The notes below the pieces were generated by a model. That model made no database searches and was not told the DNA's origin. It worked only from the letters and a program-made list of their open reading frames with translations. From Bombardia bombarda (taxonomy: Eukaryota; Ascomycota; Sordariomycetes; Sordariales; Lasiosphaeriaceae), in assembly GCA_030512295.1 (NCBI GenBank), contig JAULSR010000005.1, positions 868,001-932,000 on the forward strand: a stretch of DNA of 64,000 nucleotides, given 5' to 3'. Every line of letters begins with the position of its first letter. Positions within the stretch are counted from its first letter, which is position 1. The translations under genes were made by a program, and so were the position numbers. Shown here one piece after another: positions 23,182-35,186 of this stretch.

Positions 23182-25216
23182 GCATAACAAGAGTGGAAGG
23201 AAAAGATTGGAGGGGGTTATGAACTGCCTTGCCAGCTTTGCATGCCGGTCAGTTGTTGACCATGTGGGAGTTTATTAATTAGCGATTATCTTTGGGGGGT
23301 TTGTTGCTTTGCGGCGGCCATATTCGGATTGAACCCCCTATTATGCTAGGTGTCTCCATGTAATGAAGGCTACGACATGATCTCGGGAGAAACAGATGGC
23401 AGATCTTGTCTCTGAGGATGCATCCTTCCGTATACGCGGTGAGTCCGAAACAAAACTAAAGTGGCCTCTGGTAAATCGCGGGGTGGTGGTAATCTGATGC
23501 AGAAGCAAGCATATGGTGGCTTGATAGAAAAGTCGCTGCCGTCCAAGATGCAACAGACGGAGGGGGCTTGCCCACAAACCAGATCTCAGACTCGTGAAAA
23601 TACTGAGCGTGCCGAGATACGAGGTAGGCAGTAGGCACAGTGGAGAAAGATCTGCGGACACGCAGCATGCATACATACTGTGTAAGTCAACATCATGATA
23701 ATATGTAATTAGAGGTGGCTCGCTTGGGAGGGCACAAAGAAAATGGCATTGTTTCAAAAAGGAGGCGTCGACGGATACGCCACAAGCGCGGGCAAGACCC
23801 AATCTGAGTGAGGAGGGGGGGCAGTTGTTGTAGTACAATACACACACCGTACACTCCATCAAGAATGGCTTGCATATGCATCGATCAGTGGTGTTGGTGG
23901 CTTTTTTAGATGTTGACTGAAGCCACTTTTGCTTCTCAGCCCGTCCGTCCGTCCGTTTATCAGTCATTCAGTCAAACCTTCATCTCGGGGAGCAAATCTG
24001 AGTCTCCCCTTTTTTTCCTCTTCCGCCTTTCACTCCTCTTCCGCCTTTCACCCCATCCCTTTTCTGACGCCCGCATATCATCGGTACCATTGTTTGTAAT
24101 TTGTATCGTCAACACTACTTGAAAAATCAAAAGCCACGTCGTCGGTTTTCTGCGCCGCAAAAAGCTGGGACGATGGCGGCAGCGAGCGAGCGTTGGTTGT
24201 AATTTGGCGCAGCAGAGCCAGAGGAACATTTCCGATTCAACCTGATAGCCGATGACACTAAGGCCGTTATTGGTTACTTGATCTGGAGTATTGTTCAAGA
24301 CCTTTGGGAGCGGCTAAGGTTAGCCGCTCAAAGTATATGTTATGTGCAGCTTTTATGTGCAGGGAACAGGCAACTTCAGCTAAGATCAAGATCGAGAAAT
24401 GGGGAACGGGCGGAAGCCTCCCGTCGTTGTTGACACTGGTGACTCTCTCGATGAGACATGCCCCTTCATCCCGATCGATGGGGATTTTCAGAATCTCGAC
24501 TCACTCTCCAACTGAAGTCGAAAAGAAGGAGAAGAAGGAGAAAACACTCCCCGATCACGAGTGCTCGTAGTGGATCAGTATGTGTATGATGTTGGTCAAG
24601 TCAACCATTGCAGATCGGACGATGTAGGATGGTTATTAGGAGAAGCTGAACAGCGAAATGGACTGGAGGTCAAAGCAAGCCTTCCATGTCTCCGACTCAT
24701 GACCCCGAGGCTGCAGCTGAAAGGGGGGCAAGACTCGATCTTGTTGCCAAGATGGCATGTTGGATATGGATAGTGCCATATGAATAGACCTATGTTGGCT
24801 GAACTGAATGAAGAACAAAGAAAGTGAAATGAGACAAAAGGGCGGAAGCTGCTGCAAGCGCACTGACATTGAGAGCGAGGATGGGGACTACCAAGCTCAG
24901 ATTTAGACAGTGGTACCTTGCTCATGTTACTGTGTAGATAAGGTACGGTAGTTGTGGTTGAAGTCTCGAGTCGGACGACCATCCATCCATCCTGGTGCTT
25001 ATTCGTAGACACATTACCTGAGTAACCAACCATAGACATGGGGAATACTTCCCGCCGTGGGTCCGACCCAGCAGATTGCTATAGTGGCAGTGGCATAGCG
25101 CATACCAATTAATGCCGATAACCTACCGAGTTGGGCACGAATTCGTTAATATGTGGTGTAGTAAGGAAAAGTGCATGGGATTAGAGAAGTTTTCTAGAAG
25201 GATGGGCAACCACAAC

Positions 25217-25255
25217 CGCAATCGCAATCGCAATCGCAATCGCAATCGCAATCGC
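25217..25255. repeat. CGCAAT hexanucleotide microsatellite
   Basis: Six perfect copies of CGCAAT followed by a partial copy, in the middle of the gene-poor region. Confidence 0.9.
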
Positions 25256-26774
25256 CAGCAGCCGACAGCCTGCCAAAGCGATGGGGGTTGGGTGGAACCT
25301 AGGGCGGCTCACTCGCCCTGCCCCGACCCCAATGACGGCACAGGCACAAGCACAGGCACAGGCACGGGGGTCATGGGACGGGGAGACGGGCTGGACAGCA
25401 GCGGCTCACAGCACGGATGGGATCTAGGCACCCTAGCATTTCCCGTTTGGTAGGCACGTCTGGGCTGGGCCGCCTGCTGGGCTTGCTCCTGCTAATCATG
25501 CTGCGTGCCAACACGGGCTGTAGGTTGTCGGCCGGTTCTGGTGCATCGTGCAAGGTGCTGCTGTAAAAATCCTTTTCTACGTACCTACGGAGAGGGACCT
25601 GCGCTACGCTACTGCATACCCTAATGCACACAATAGAGTTTTTTTCTTTGCTTCATCGTTTCCTTTCGGTGCCATCTTCGGACTCGGAACCTAGTAGACA
25701 CAGCCCAACATGGAAGGTTGGCCAGGCTCACTACCTACGCACCAGGAAGATGAAGGCTCTCCCCATGCACACTTGGACGTGCGTGCGTTCGTGCCTGCAG
25801 CTTGCCACGAGCCGTCCATCTTAATCTGTCTGTGGTCGACACAGGGGCTAGCGGGGTCCCTGTTACTCCATCTGCAGGTCCTTAGGGTGCTCCAAGGTTC
25901 ACATTCCATCTCAACCACGTACGTATACCACAGTACTAGGTACGTAGGAGGTATCGCGTACTGCTGTAAAAGGGGGTGGGCGACTACGCTAGTCGTTACC
26001 GACTTTTTTGTGTAATGTTGCAGGGGAAGTAAGCCATCGGAGCAGGAAGCAAACACGCAAACAAGCAAGCCACCATTTCGAGTATATGCCCAGAGTAGGC
26101 ATTGCGGTCAGTTTGGCTGAGGATGCGGAGGCGGGGTACGTCGGGCCTGGAGGCGTTGTAACCTGTCTGGCAGTGTGGTGTGACTTGGCTGGTGTCGTAC
26201 AGCAGCATGCATAAGTACCTTAAGGTAGCTAAGGTATGTCCAAGTTCCCTGTTGCTGTGTCTCGCAGCAAATGATGGACGCCTCGGATGACATAAAAGTC
26301 CAATATTGTGGCTACCCATCGTCACGGCAGGTGCCTACCGTACATACATACGGTATGTAAATCACATACCTACTCACCTCCGTACCTTGTCTCTACTGTG
26401 TATGTGGCAGCAGAGCAACTCTGGAACACGCAGCTCGATAGTGCGTGCGGCGGCCGAAAGGAAAGACACTCACTCTAATGTTGGTGGGGGGGCGTGGGTA
26501 GTAGAAAGAAATATCTGTACTTGTCCAGCACTCCTCCCGCCGTCTTGCATAATCTACCATTTACTGTGTATGGAGCTGAGTACGTTATGATGATGGTCTC
26601 GACAGAAAACCACACACCCCTCCCGTCCGTCCCCCTACCTTACCTACATATCGGGTCCATTATACAAACTCCTACCCAACATCCATGACGGGATTTGCAT
26701 AAAGACCCCACTTACAGCCGTCCCGTCCGTTCTGTTTAATTCCTACGGAGCACCTACCACAGCACACCTGGAGA

Positions 26775-26775
<1 letters not shown>

Positions 26776-26814
<39 letters not shown>
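26776..26814. repeat. CTCCTG hexanucleotide microsatellite
   Basis: About six to seven perfect tandem copies of CTCCTG, also in the gene-poor region and 1.5 kb from the CGCAAT array. Confidence 0.9.
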
Positions 26815-26815
<1 letters not shown>

Positions 26816-27648
26816 CTTGGCAGATTTGATTTAAGTTCCATAGTGTTGTCTCGTCGTCTCATTTTTTCCCTCTCTTCCCAATCGACTACCCCTTCGGTTC
26901 GTACAAAAGGTGGCTCTGGTTTGACAGCTGGTCTCCACTGCTGTACTGACTGCATTGTCCCCATTGGCATGGTGAACCTAGCACCAAATACCCACGATTT
27001 CGTACCTGCCTCCTGTCTACCTTTTCTAGTGCGCAGTGTGGGGAGAAAGCACTGCGTCTACGAAGACTGCTAGGTCTAGTAGTTTGGACTACTATTATTG
27101 CGGAGTTATCTGCTCGCCATCCAACCGACGAAACACGGTCCCTTACTTTGGGCAACGAGTTTTGTCGCCGAGATCGACTTGACCTCCTTTTTTTTCCTTC
27201 TGGCTCGTCCACCCTCCCCCGGTTTCGATCCGTCGGTTCACGGTCCTGCACTTTCATCAGAACCGGCCCACCACAATAACTTTCCCAACCCGCTTCGATC
27301 TGCCCCCCGGAAGACCTTGTCTGTCTGCCTGCTTCACCTGCTTGCCCGCCTGTCTGCTTTACCTTAACTTTGCACCTCGGGCCTCCTTCCTTGACGACCA
27401 AATTCACATTCACCAGTCACCATCCAACGCCAGACAGACAGTCCCAAGTACAGCGCGGTACGGTACACACAGCCCCCCCTTTCGAGCTCTACGCCGCTGC
27501 GCCAATCGATTCAAGACCAACCCCGCGCTCCATCAAACCTTCTCTATCGTTGAACCTGTCTCGCCCTCCTCCCCGTATCCAGCACCTCTATCTTTTTTTT
27601 CTCTACCACACACCTACGACAGGCTCCCCCAGCCACGCACCAGCAACC

Positions 27649-28945
27649 ATGACGGAGAAGCCGTCGGTGTTGATCATCGGCGGGCTCGGGTACATTGGCC
27701 GCTTCCTAGCCCTCCACATCCACCAGAACAACCTCGCGTCCGAGGTGCGCATCGTCGACAAGATCCTGCCGCAGCTAGCGTGGCTGGCGCCCGAGTTCGA
27801 GGCCGCATGCGCCGGAGACAAGTTCGTGCAGGCGGATGCGAGCAATACACGTAAGTATACCTATTCTGATCAATCCATACGGACATGCACATATTTGACA
27901 AACCTCTGCTAACGCACAATGTTTCTGCGCAGAGAGCCTGGGGCGGATATTTGACCGAGCCTGCGGGAAGCAATGGGACTATGTCTTCAACTGTGGCGGT
28001 GAGACGCGCAACTCGCAGGAGGATTCGGTGTACAAGCGGCGCTTGCTCGACCTGTCGCTTGCCGTGGGCGAGGAGGCGGCGAAACGAGGCGTCAAGTGCT
28101 TCGTCGAGCTGAGCACCGGCATGGTCTACAAGGCCGATTCGTCGCAAAGCAAGGAGCAGGATGCGCTGCATCCGAGGAGCAAGATTGCCGCCTTCAAGCT
28201 GCAGGCGGAGCGGGACTTGGCAAATATAAAAGGGTAGGTTTTCCCTCTTCTTCCCCTCCCCTAAGCTGGTGAAAAAAGAGACTGACTGATTTTGGTGGTT
28301 TTTTTTTTTTTGGGCAGATTGAACCTCGTCATCGTCCGGCTGGCGCACGTCTACGGGCCGTATGCGGTGCAGTGGGTCGCGACCGTGCTCACCATGGCGC
28401 GGACCTGCCAGGCGATGAGGATGGAGATGAAGTGGCTGTGGTCCAAGAACCTGCGCACCAACACGGTGCACATCCACGACGTGACGCGCGCGCTCTGGGC
28501 CGTGGCGAACTGGTACGCGGTGGCGGGCAAGGCCAAGTGGGACGAGGCCAAGATGGGCAAGGTGCCGACCTTCAACGTGGTCGACCAGGGCGCCACGAGC
28601 CAGGGCACCATGGCAGACATCATTGGCAAGGTCTTTAGCATCGAGACGGGCTTTCAGGGGAAGGTGATCAGCGCGTTTGCTAGGTGGAATATGGATGCAT
28701 TGGTGGACGAGATCAACGACGATCTGCTGGGGCCGTGGGCTGAGATCGTCGAGGAAGCAGGCATCACGAGGCCGGGCCCGCTGACGCCGTATATGGAGAA
28801 GGAGCTGCTGAAGGATAATGATTTGAGTATGGATGGGTCGAGATTGCAGGAGGTTGTCGGGTTCAGCTATGAGAAGCCGGAGATCTCGAAGGAGTTGGTG
28901 GAGGAGGTTATTGAGAGTTACAAAAGGCAAAACTGGTGGCCATGA
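27649..28945 (+). CDS. NAD-dependent epimerase/dehydratase family protein
   Basis: Short-chain Rossmann-fold enzyme of the extended SDR type; substrate unknown. Exons 27649-27850, 27933-28233, 28318-28945; 376 residues with all phases consistent. The N-terminus VLIIGGLGYIGRFLALHI carries the GxxGxxG dinucleotide-binding motif, VRIVDK supplies the acidic residue expected to hold the adenosine ribose of NAD, and FVELSTGMVYKAD (catalytic Ser region) plus VRLAHVYGPYAVQW follow the family pattern. The catalytic YxxxK is not obvious: SKIAAFKLQAE stands where Tyr-x-x-x-Lys is expected and has Phe-Lys only, so activity may be altered. The frame stays open upstream to 27370, but the ATG at 27649 is preferred because it directly precedes the Rossmann strand. 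The C-terminus KRQNWWP is uncharged and short. Confidence 0.85.
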
Positions 28946-29403
28946 TTGGGTTGGCTTCTTTTCAGCTGGTTGAATCTGAGGATAGGACAGACATGAAGTC
29001 TGCGGTGGATGGATGTGCAAAGACGTCGGTCACCTTGATCTTGAACAGGTCATTCCTTCCTCGGTATGCGGTGGGAAGGAGGTATCATCTGAGTTGGTCG
29101 GAGTGTAGGGGATTAATGTACAATTAGGATATCCGGTTTAGGGGGCATTTCAAGCGTTTTTGCCTTTTGGAGGCTGGTAATAAGTATGGTAGTGGAATCA
29201 TTATATATAAAGTAATTGAAGATGATCATGACTGCCTTACTTTGTATGAGAGGTTGTGGAAGGGTAGAATTTAGGATAACGGTAAATTAAACAAAGCACT
29301 ACAATCTCTATCAAAGACTACACAGCGTAATTGCTGCTCATACAAGATATTTGTGTACATGAATCAGGTCAAAGTGATGCTGGTATAGCAACATGGAAGT
29401 ACC

Positions 29404-29432
29404 TAGAATAGGTAGGTACCTAGGTAGGTAGT
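29404..29432. repeat. TAGG/TACC tetramer block with palindrome
   Basis: Tandem TAGG and ACCT tetramers forming a near-palindrome around GGTACC. Similar tetramers are scattered through other intergenic stretches (for example about 26220-26350). Confidence 0.6.
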
Positions 29433-30482
29433 AGCGTCCACCTAATGCCCTCCATCACATGCTTCGGAGCTTGTGCTACCCCGCATCTCCATCTTTCCCC
29501 TTTCCTTCCATCATCTTACGCAGGGCCCGTAAGCTACCCTCTACCTTATCAGATTAGGCAAGGTAGATGGTGAGTTTTGGTTAGTGCAGTGCCTGTCATT
29601 CTTACAGATACCTGATGTGGCTTTGCTCCGATGGTGCTCCCTCAACAAACAGCTGGGAAGGCTGCCAAGATACCGAATGGAAATTCTAAACAAACCATCC
29701 GTCCTAACGTCAGAAGAATATCCAATCAATCTTGCTACCAAGGAAACTGATAGCTTAACTCGGAGGCACGGGGTGTTGAGGGCATTGAGTGCCCAGCATC
29801 CCATAGTTGGGTCGCCGAGACAGTACAGGTTGAAACCCCATGGATCGGAGCGAGAGAGGGGGGAGGAATGGTTCCTCGCGACAAGGACTTGCGTCATTCG
29901 GAGGTGGCTATCCGTATACGGAGATGGAGGCGCTGCTGCAGGCAGGCAGCTGCAGCTGGTGGATGGCAGATTCGCCAGTGAATTAGGAGCGACAACGGGC
30001 AGGCCCAACGTTCTGAGATGCCGTCGTTCCATCGCGCAGCCGCCTGCAATGCAAGTCCAGACACGATGTTCGTGGGCGAAGGATTAAGAAAAAGTTACCT
30101 CGGCCGCCCAGCCCAGATCTTGTCCTATTCGGGGCTGTCTTACTGTCCAGCTGTCGGTATGAGAGGGCAGGTTCCTCTCGGCGACAAGGTTTCGGTTTTT
30201 GCTAGGATTCTCTTGTGACAGCTCCCACCCACCACGGGCAGCAACCCACCACCCCACTTCAGTTCCTCCCCATTCCATCCCAACCGAAGGCTGGACGACC
30301 GTTTGGATACATAAGACGGAAGGGGCAGCGGGCGGGAGACCCTTTTTCCACGCTTCTACCCGTCTCACTAAACTTATACCAGTTCTAATAATCCACACAA
30401 CCTTTTTTGAACCTACCTAAATAACCGTTGGCCGTTTGTTTGTTCATTCGCCGACCTACCTTGAGAAGATTACCCCGCCATA

Positions 30483-30503
30483 CAACAACAACAACAACAA
30501 CAA
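30483..30503. repeat. CAA trinucleotide run in the leader of the 30528 gene
   Basis: Seven CAA-type triplets about 25 bases upstream of the ATG at 30528, probably in the 5' untranslated region, giving an unstructured leader. Confidence 0.75.
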
Positions 30504-30527
30504 CACCACATCAACACAACCGTCATC

Positions 30528-31219
30528 ATGGCTGCCCCACCATCCTCTACGATTGGGAACCTGGGCGGAAAATGGGTCATGGTATGTCATTCCATTAATG
30601 ACACTTTCACCCCCTCATCAACAACAAAGATTATAATCCCAATTCCACACATCCTTTCCACCAGAAACTAACCCCCACCCCCCAGAACAAGTCCCAATCC
30701 AGCAACGTCGAGCCCGGCCTCGCCCTCCAGGGCGTCGGCTGGGTGACCCGCAAGGCGGTCAGCCTCGCCACCGTGACCCTCAACATCAAGCAGTACACGG
30801 GTCCCCCTTCCCCTCCGGCGGAGCCGTCAGGCCCCGAGGTCGCGCACGTCGAGATGGAGCAGACGGGCACGGGCGGCATGAAGGGCACGACGGAGAAGCG
30901 GTGCCTCGACAACGTGTTCCGCGAGCACAGCGACTGGCTGTTTGGCCACGTCAAGGGCCACTCGCGCTGGGTCGACATCGGCGAGGTCGACGACGCCTTC
31001 CTCAAGGCGGGCTGGCTCGAGGGCGCCGAGGAGGCGGCCGGCCCGAACGGCGAGACGCATCTGCTGAGCCATGTGGAGAGTCTGGACTTGGGCTGGACGG
31101 CGACGCAGATCTGGGGGTTCAAGCTGGTGGACGGGGTGAGGAAGTATGTGAGGAATATCGTGATTGCCAAGGGGGCGGAGAGGGTGGAGTTGCAGCTTGT
31201 TTATGATAGGCTTGAGTAG
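30528..31219 (+). CDS. conserved small protein of unknown function
   Basis: Exons 30528-30581 and 30686-31219; 195 residues. I recognise the general type (a fungal protein beginning with a GKWVMNKS block followed by VTRKAVSLATVTLNIKQY) but not a defined function. Features: no signal peptide or membrane segment; many alternating hydrophobic strands (VTLNIKQY, VAHVEMEQTGTGGMKGTTEKR, WLFGHVKGHSRWVDI, ATQIWGFKL, VRNIVIAKGAERVELQLVY), a pattern compatible with a single beta-barrel such as a lipocalin or fatty-acid-binding fold. The barrel is inference. The first intron interrupts the WVM/NKS block with phase 0, supporting the start chosen. The frame is intact and ends YDRLE. Confidence 0.8.
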
Positions 31220-31933
31220 TTTGATGGTGGTTGTGGTGGATGATACATAATATTGATTAATGCGATTGGGGGTGGGGGGGGGGGGGGGGGGTGTATCCCG
31301 TTAAGTCACTTGAGAGGTTTCCTACATCGGGGTGGTTCTCGATGATGAAAGCATCGACCATAGAAATCCCCCTTAATGTAGATACCTAGTCCCTTGTATA
31401 GCGCCTTGCATTCACACGGAGCTCCATTGGACATAAAAGTTTGTCTTCCCCGAATCGAACCGCAACTTGCAATTCTATTCATTGCCTCCTCCACCTGTAT
31501 CTACCGTTCCGTTACCCCTTTAACGTGAAGAAGCTGGGCATCAAATAGGCGCCAGCTTTGTGTGAATCCAAAAACTTGAAGCCTCTGTTTTCTTGTTTGA
31601 CTATGTATGACTGGCATACCCCTCCCCCCTTCCCCCTTCCCCCTTTCCCTCCTTTTTATCCATGTTGAATGCTCCATAACTGCGTTTTCAAATGCATCAT
31701 CAGGTGTGGGGAAATAAAAACACACACCACCAAAAGCCAACGCCGAACCCATGAGATATATCCACGCCAGAGCCGTGATGGTTATTTGCAACGATCCTCT
31801 TTCTGTAAATCAACAACACCAAACGGACGGACGGGGGCGAAAGTCCATAAATGTTCCGCTTTCTATGATAAAAAGCCTCCCTCAGTCTCGCAACACCACT
31901 CCCTCTCCCTCCCTCCCAGACATTCTTCTTTCT
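31220..31933. other. convergent intergenic region with long G run
   Basis: 3' flanks of two convergent genes. It contains an uninterrupted run of 18 G at 31274-31291. No gene recognised. Confidence 0.6.
31274..31291. repeat. poly-G tract, 18 bases
   Basis: Uninterrupted G18 preceded by GGGGGT, 55 bases downstream of a stop codon. The true length is uncertain given signs of homopolymer miscalls elsewhere in the window. Confidence 0.85.
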
Positions 31934-32637
31934 TCAAGCAGGACGGCGCTTGACAAACTCCTCAAGGTCATTTGCTGTAGCAACGCCGAGCACGAAGCGG
32001 CGGCGCTCGTCGGTGATGACGGCAAAGTCCTGCTTCTGGCCGCCGGTGGCGGCGCCGGCGAAGAAGGCCTCGAGGTCCTCGAGCGGGGTGTCCATGGTGA
32101 TGACCTGGTACTTGTTGGCGCGGGTGCGGCGGAAGCGGATCATGGCGGTGCGCAGCTCGTCCTCGGGCTTGACCTTGCCGGCCTCGAGCTGGGCCTGCAG
32201 CTGCGGGATGGCGATGTAGCCGAGCAGGGCGCGCGTCTCGCCGTCGACAATGGTCAGGTGCGTGTAGTCGCGCTCAAAGGCCGACATCAGCGCGAGCGAG
32301 ATGGGGTCCGAGGGCGTGAGGGAGAGGGCGGCGGGGGGGTCGAGGTCTTCGACTGTGGCCTGGAGAGAGAGAATTGTTAGCTTTTTGCGGGTGAGTGGTG
32401 AGATTGGAAAGTCGTCGGGTTTATATCATCGCGGTTTTCGTCGTTGTTGGTTGGATGCGCGTTTGTTTGTAGACCTTTGGGTTTCAGGGGCGATTGCGGG
32501 AGAGGGGAGGGGGGGGGAAGGATGGCCATGACATGACATACCCCGCGATACCGAGATGCCCATTTGGAAACGAACGGCTGCGAAAGAGGAGATGCGCCTT
32601 CTTGCGCCTGGATCGGTTGTGCCATTATCTCTGTCAT
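31934..32637 (-). CDS. CBS-domain protein
   Basis: Small protein built almost entirely of a CBS pair, a module that usually binds adenine nucleotides and senses energy state. Exons 32637-32542 and 32359-31934; 173 residues. The first exon (SPLSQPFVSKWASRYRG) joins in phase 0 to ATVEDLDPPAALSL. CBS1 includes SLALMSAFERDYTHLTIVD and LLGYIAIPQL; CBS2 includes QVITMDTPLEDLEAFF and the closing strand-helix FVLGVATANDLEEFV, with a Thr/Asp pair (TANDLEE) typical of ribose/phosphate contact. A second ATG at 32625 could be the start instead. No enzymatic domain is fused, so it probably acts as a regulatory partner. Confidence 0.88.
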
Positions 32638-33909
32638 TCCGTAAATATGCTGGAAAGGTTTTTAGTAGTTCCGCGTTGTAGAATTAGCGGAAGGGCCGTT
32701 TGAAGATCTTAGTAAGGTACGGTTGATCAAGTAAAGCAGATGTTGAGGTCACTCAAGGAGTCAAGGCTGCCGCTGACTGGTGTGCATGTGGATTTCTTTC
32801 AGTCCCTCCGGCAGGCGGCAACTGCGGCCAATTAGGCACCAGTTAGTGGACTTCTCCTAGATGGCAGGGGTGATTTCAGCACCTACCCAGTCCCCGACCC
32901 ACAGACAACGCGAAACTATACGTGGGGGAGATGTGAGCTCCCGAACCCTTGACTCTACGGGCCGGGTGGGGCCTTCTGAATAAGGTGAATAAGGTAGGGG
33001 TGTTCAGGACGGTGTTCCACCTCATCTATTCGTACTTTCCATTGCTGACATTAAAACAGGTTAGCCAAAGAATGGTGGTAGTTGCTTTCGTTAATCACGC
33101 AAGCGACGGGAGTGCTCTTTTACGCCATTGCTATTGAAAACGCTAGGGGGGCAACAGATGGTGGGATGGAAGCTACAACCCAAAACTGCTAGGCTGTGAT
33201 GTCACCTCAGCAACGTCACCAACCCTCAAACTGCCATCCAAGATCCAGTGTATAAGCTCTGTCTGCACAGCAGCTACCTTCCCAAAGGTTTATGTTTCTA
33301 GCTAGTTAGAAGGTGGGCTGAATGCTGTCGTAGGTTGCGACTTCAAGTAATGCGATTTCTACATGGCATTTACGGTTGATGGCGGCAAGATAGTACTGGG
33401 TATAGCAGTGGATAGCTCCAGCCATGTAAGACGCGATGGATTCCGACACCTCCCGAGTGCGACGCCTGCTATCCGAGCAAGCTGTTGGTCCAGCTTCACC
33501 CACTCATATCTCCAGTACCCATCTTATCTCCGGGACCTCTCTTTCAGCTCTCGTTGCCGTTCCCGTCTCCTCTCACCCAGCCTTCCGGCCTTTTTTACTG
33601 CGTCACATTCAACCGAGCGACCAAAGTTGATCTTTCTGCATCAATTGAATCGGTGCTTCTCCCTTGAGGCGATCCTCATTCTCGAACATCTTCAACGGTA
33701 AGCTTGGCTGTCGATATGTACCATCCTATCACTGTTCACATCCACTCGTCCTTCCGTCAGCCCGTCCCCACTACTGTGACTTAATACGAAGCGCGCGAGA
33801 AAGAAAACCTAAGTTGTTCTCATCTTCTCAGACGAGTCCTCGAGGGATTTGCGCATCACTTACACAAGCTACAGGGCTTTGCGAGTGACAGATTAGATTC
33901 GCAGCAAAC
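32638..33909. promoter_or_regulatory. divergent region CBS protein / phosphate carrier
   Basis: 1.27 kb between divergent starts; must contain both promoters. Several short open frames, none recognised. Confidence 0.5.
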
Positions 33910-35186
33910 ATGACGGGCCTGTTCCCCCGACTGGAAGCTCTCCAGCAAACCTTCGGCAGCACGCAAAGGAGTCCGGCCGCCACCGGTGCCACGCCCTACC
34001 AGGCTCGCCCTGAGCTCTATCACGCCTACTCAATCGTAGATGATACGAAGGACAAGGCGAAGAAGCTGAGCGCGGAAGCCACCAAGGAATTCGAGGCGGC
34101 CAGCCAGAAAGCCCAGGCCAAGACTGGCAAAATCGCGCTCTATTCCGCCCAGTACTATGCTGCCTGCACTTTTGGCGGCCTGCTTGCTTGCGTACGTAGA
34201 CCAGGGCAGCATACTTGGCGCGCATGGGACCGGTGCGAGAACTAACCTATCAACAGGGCTTGACGCACACGGCAATTACCCCTCTGGATGTCGTCAAGAC
34301 ACGGCGCCAGGTCGACTCGAAGCTGTACAAGGGCAACTTCCAGGCATGGGGCCACATCTCGCGGACCGAGGGCATGCGGGGCATCCTGACGGGTTGGAGC
34401 CCGACCCTGCTGGGGTACTCTGCCCAGGGCGCTTTCAAGTACGGATTCTATGAATACTTCAAGAAGACGTACTCGGACATTGCCGGGCCCGAGGCCGCGT
34501 ACAAGTACAAGACGGCCCTGTACCTGTCGGCATCTGCCTCGGCCGAGTTCCTGGCCGACATTGCGCTCTGCCCCTTCGAGTCGGTCAAGGTGCGCATGCA
34601 GGCCTCGATCCCGTCCCCGTACAAGGGCACATTGGACGGCATCGCCCAGATCAGGGCCAAGGAGGGCATTGCCGGCTTGTACAAGGGCATCTACCCGCTC
34701 TGGGGTCGGCAGATCCCCTACACCATGATGAAGTTCGCCTCGTTCGAGACTATTGTCGAGATGATCTACGACCGGCTCCCGGGCTCCAAGAACGACTACA
34801 GCAAGTCTGCCCAGACGGGAGTCTCGTTCGTCGGCGGCTACCTGGCCGGTATCCTTTGCGCTCTCGTGTCCCACCCTGCAGATGTCATGGTCAGCAAGCT
34901 CAATGCGAACCGCGGTCCCGGCGAGGCGTTCGGTGCCGCGACCTCGAGAATCTACAAGGATATCGGATTCAAGGGTCTTTGGAACGGCCTGCCTGTCCGA
35001 ATCGTCATGATTGGTACTCTGACTGGTCTGCAGTGGATGACTTATGTGAGTCTTTCTTGGGAGATCTACTGCGAGGAAGAGTAAGAAGGAAAGAGACTGA
35101 CAACTTGACAGGACTACTTCAAGATTTTCTTGGGTCTGCCGACGACTGGTGGTCCCGCCGCCCCACCACCGGCGAAGAAGGAGTGA
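33910..35186 (+). CDS. MIR1: mitochondrial phosphate carrier
   Basis: Inner-membrane carrier of the SLC25 family (yeast Mir1, human SLC25A3) importing phosphate for ATP synthesis. Exons 33910-34191, 34257-35045, 35112-35186; 381 residues. Three carrier repeats are visible: PLDVVKTRRQVD, PFESVKVRMQA and HPADVMVSKLNAN, each after a membrane helix, with ACTFGGLLAC and the phosphate-carrier signature region GLTHTAITPLDVVK in repeat 1. An N-terminal extension of about 75 residues with a charged helix (DDTKDKAKKLSAEATKEFEAA) precedes repeat 1; in this family it is longer than in the PTP2 type and may act as a targeting or cleaved region. The C-terminus KIFLGLPTTGG is usual for fungal carriers. A transposon lies 345 bp downstream of the stop. 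Confidence 0.95.

Larger units (their letters stand above)
23182..27648. other. 4.5-kb gene-poor region with simple repeats
   Basis: No open frame here resembles a known family. Content that can be seen: CCGT tetramers at about 23940, an imperfect tandem duplication of a CTCTTCCGCCTTTCAC unit at about 24018-24052, a (CGCAAT)n array at 25217, GGCACA repeats at about 25338-25368 and a (CTCCTG)n array at about 26776-26814. The right end is the promoter and pyrimidine-rich leader of the 27649 gene. Non-coding transcripts are possible but cannot be judged from sequence. Confidence 0.5.
28946..30527. other. intergenic region, no gene recognised
   Basis: Holds the 3' flank of the epimerase-like gene and the leader of the next. 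It contains a cluster of AGGT/ACCT tetramers including the palindromic AGGTACCTAGGTA block near 29408-29430, and a CAA trinucleotide run at about 30483-30503. Confidence 0.5.

Noticed and set aside
23341..23967. 208-residue minus-strand open frame in the gene-poor region
   Set aside because: No recognisable motif or conserved composition, no supporting introns, and it overlaps several other open frames of similar quality.
27674..29020. 448-residue minus-strand open frame opposite the epimerase-like gene
   Set aside because: Antisense to a gene with a clear Rossmann motif and consistent introns; its composition (His/Arg/Pro/Leu-rich) is typical of a shadow frame.
31430..31470. tRNA-like B-box (GGTTCGATTC on the minus strand)
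   Set aside because: The flanking bases do not form a T stem, and I could not find a matching acceptor stem or A-box at the right distance.
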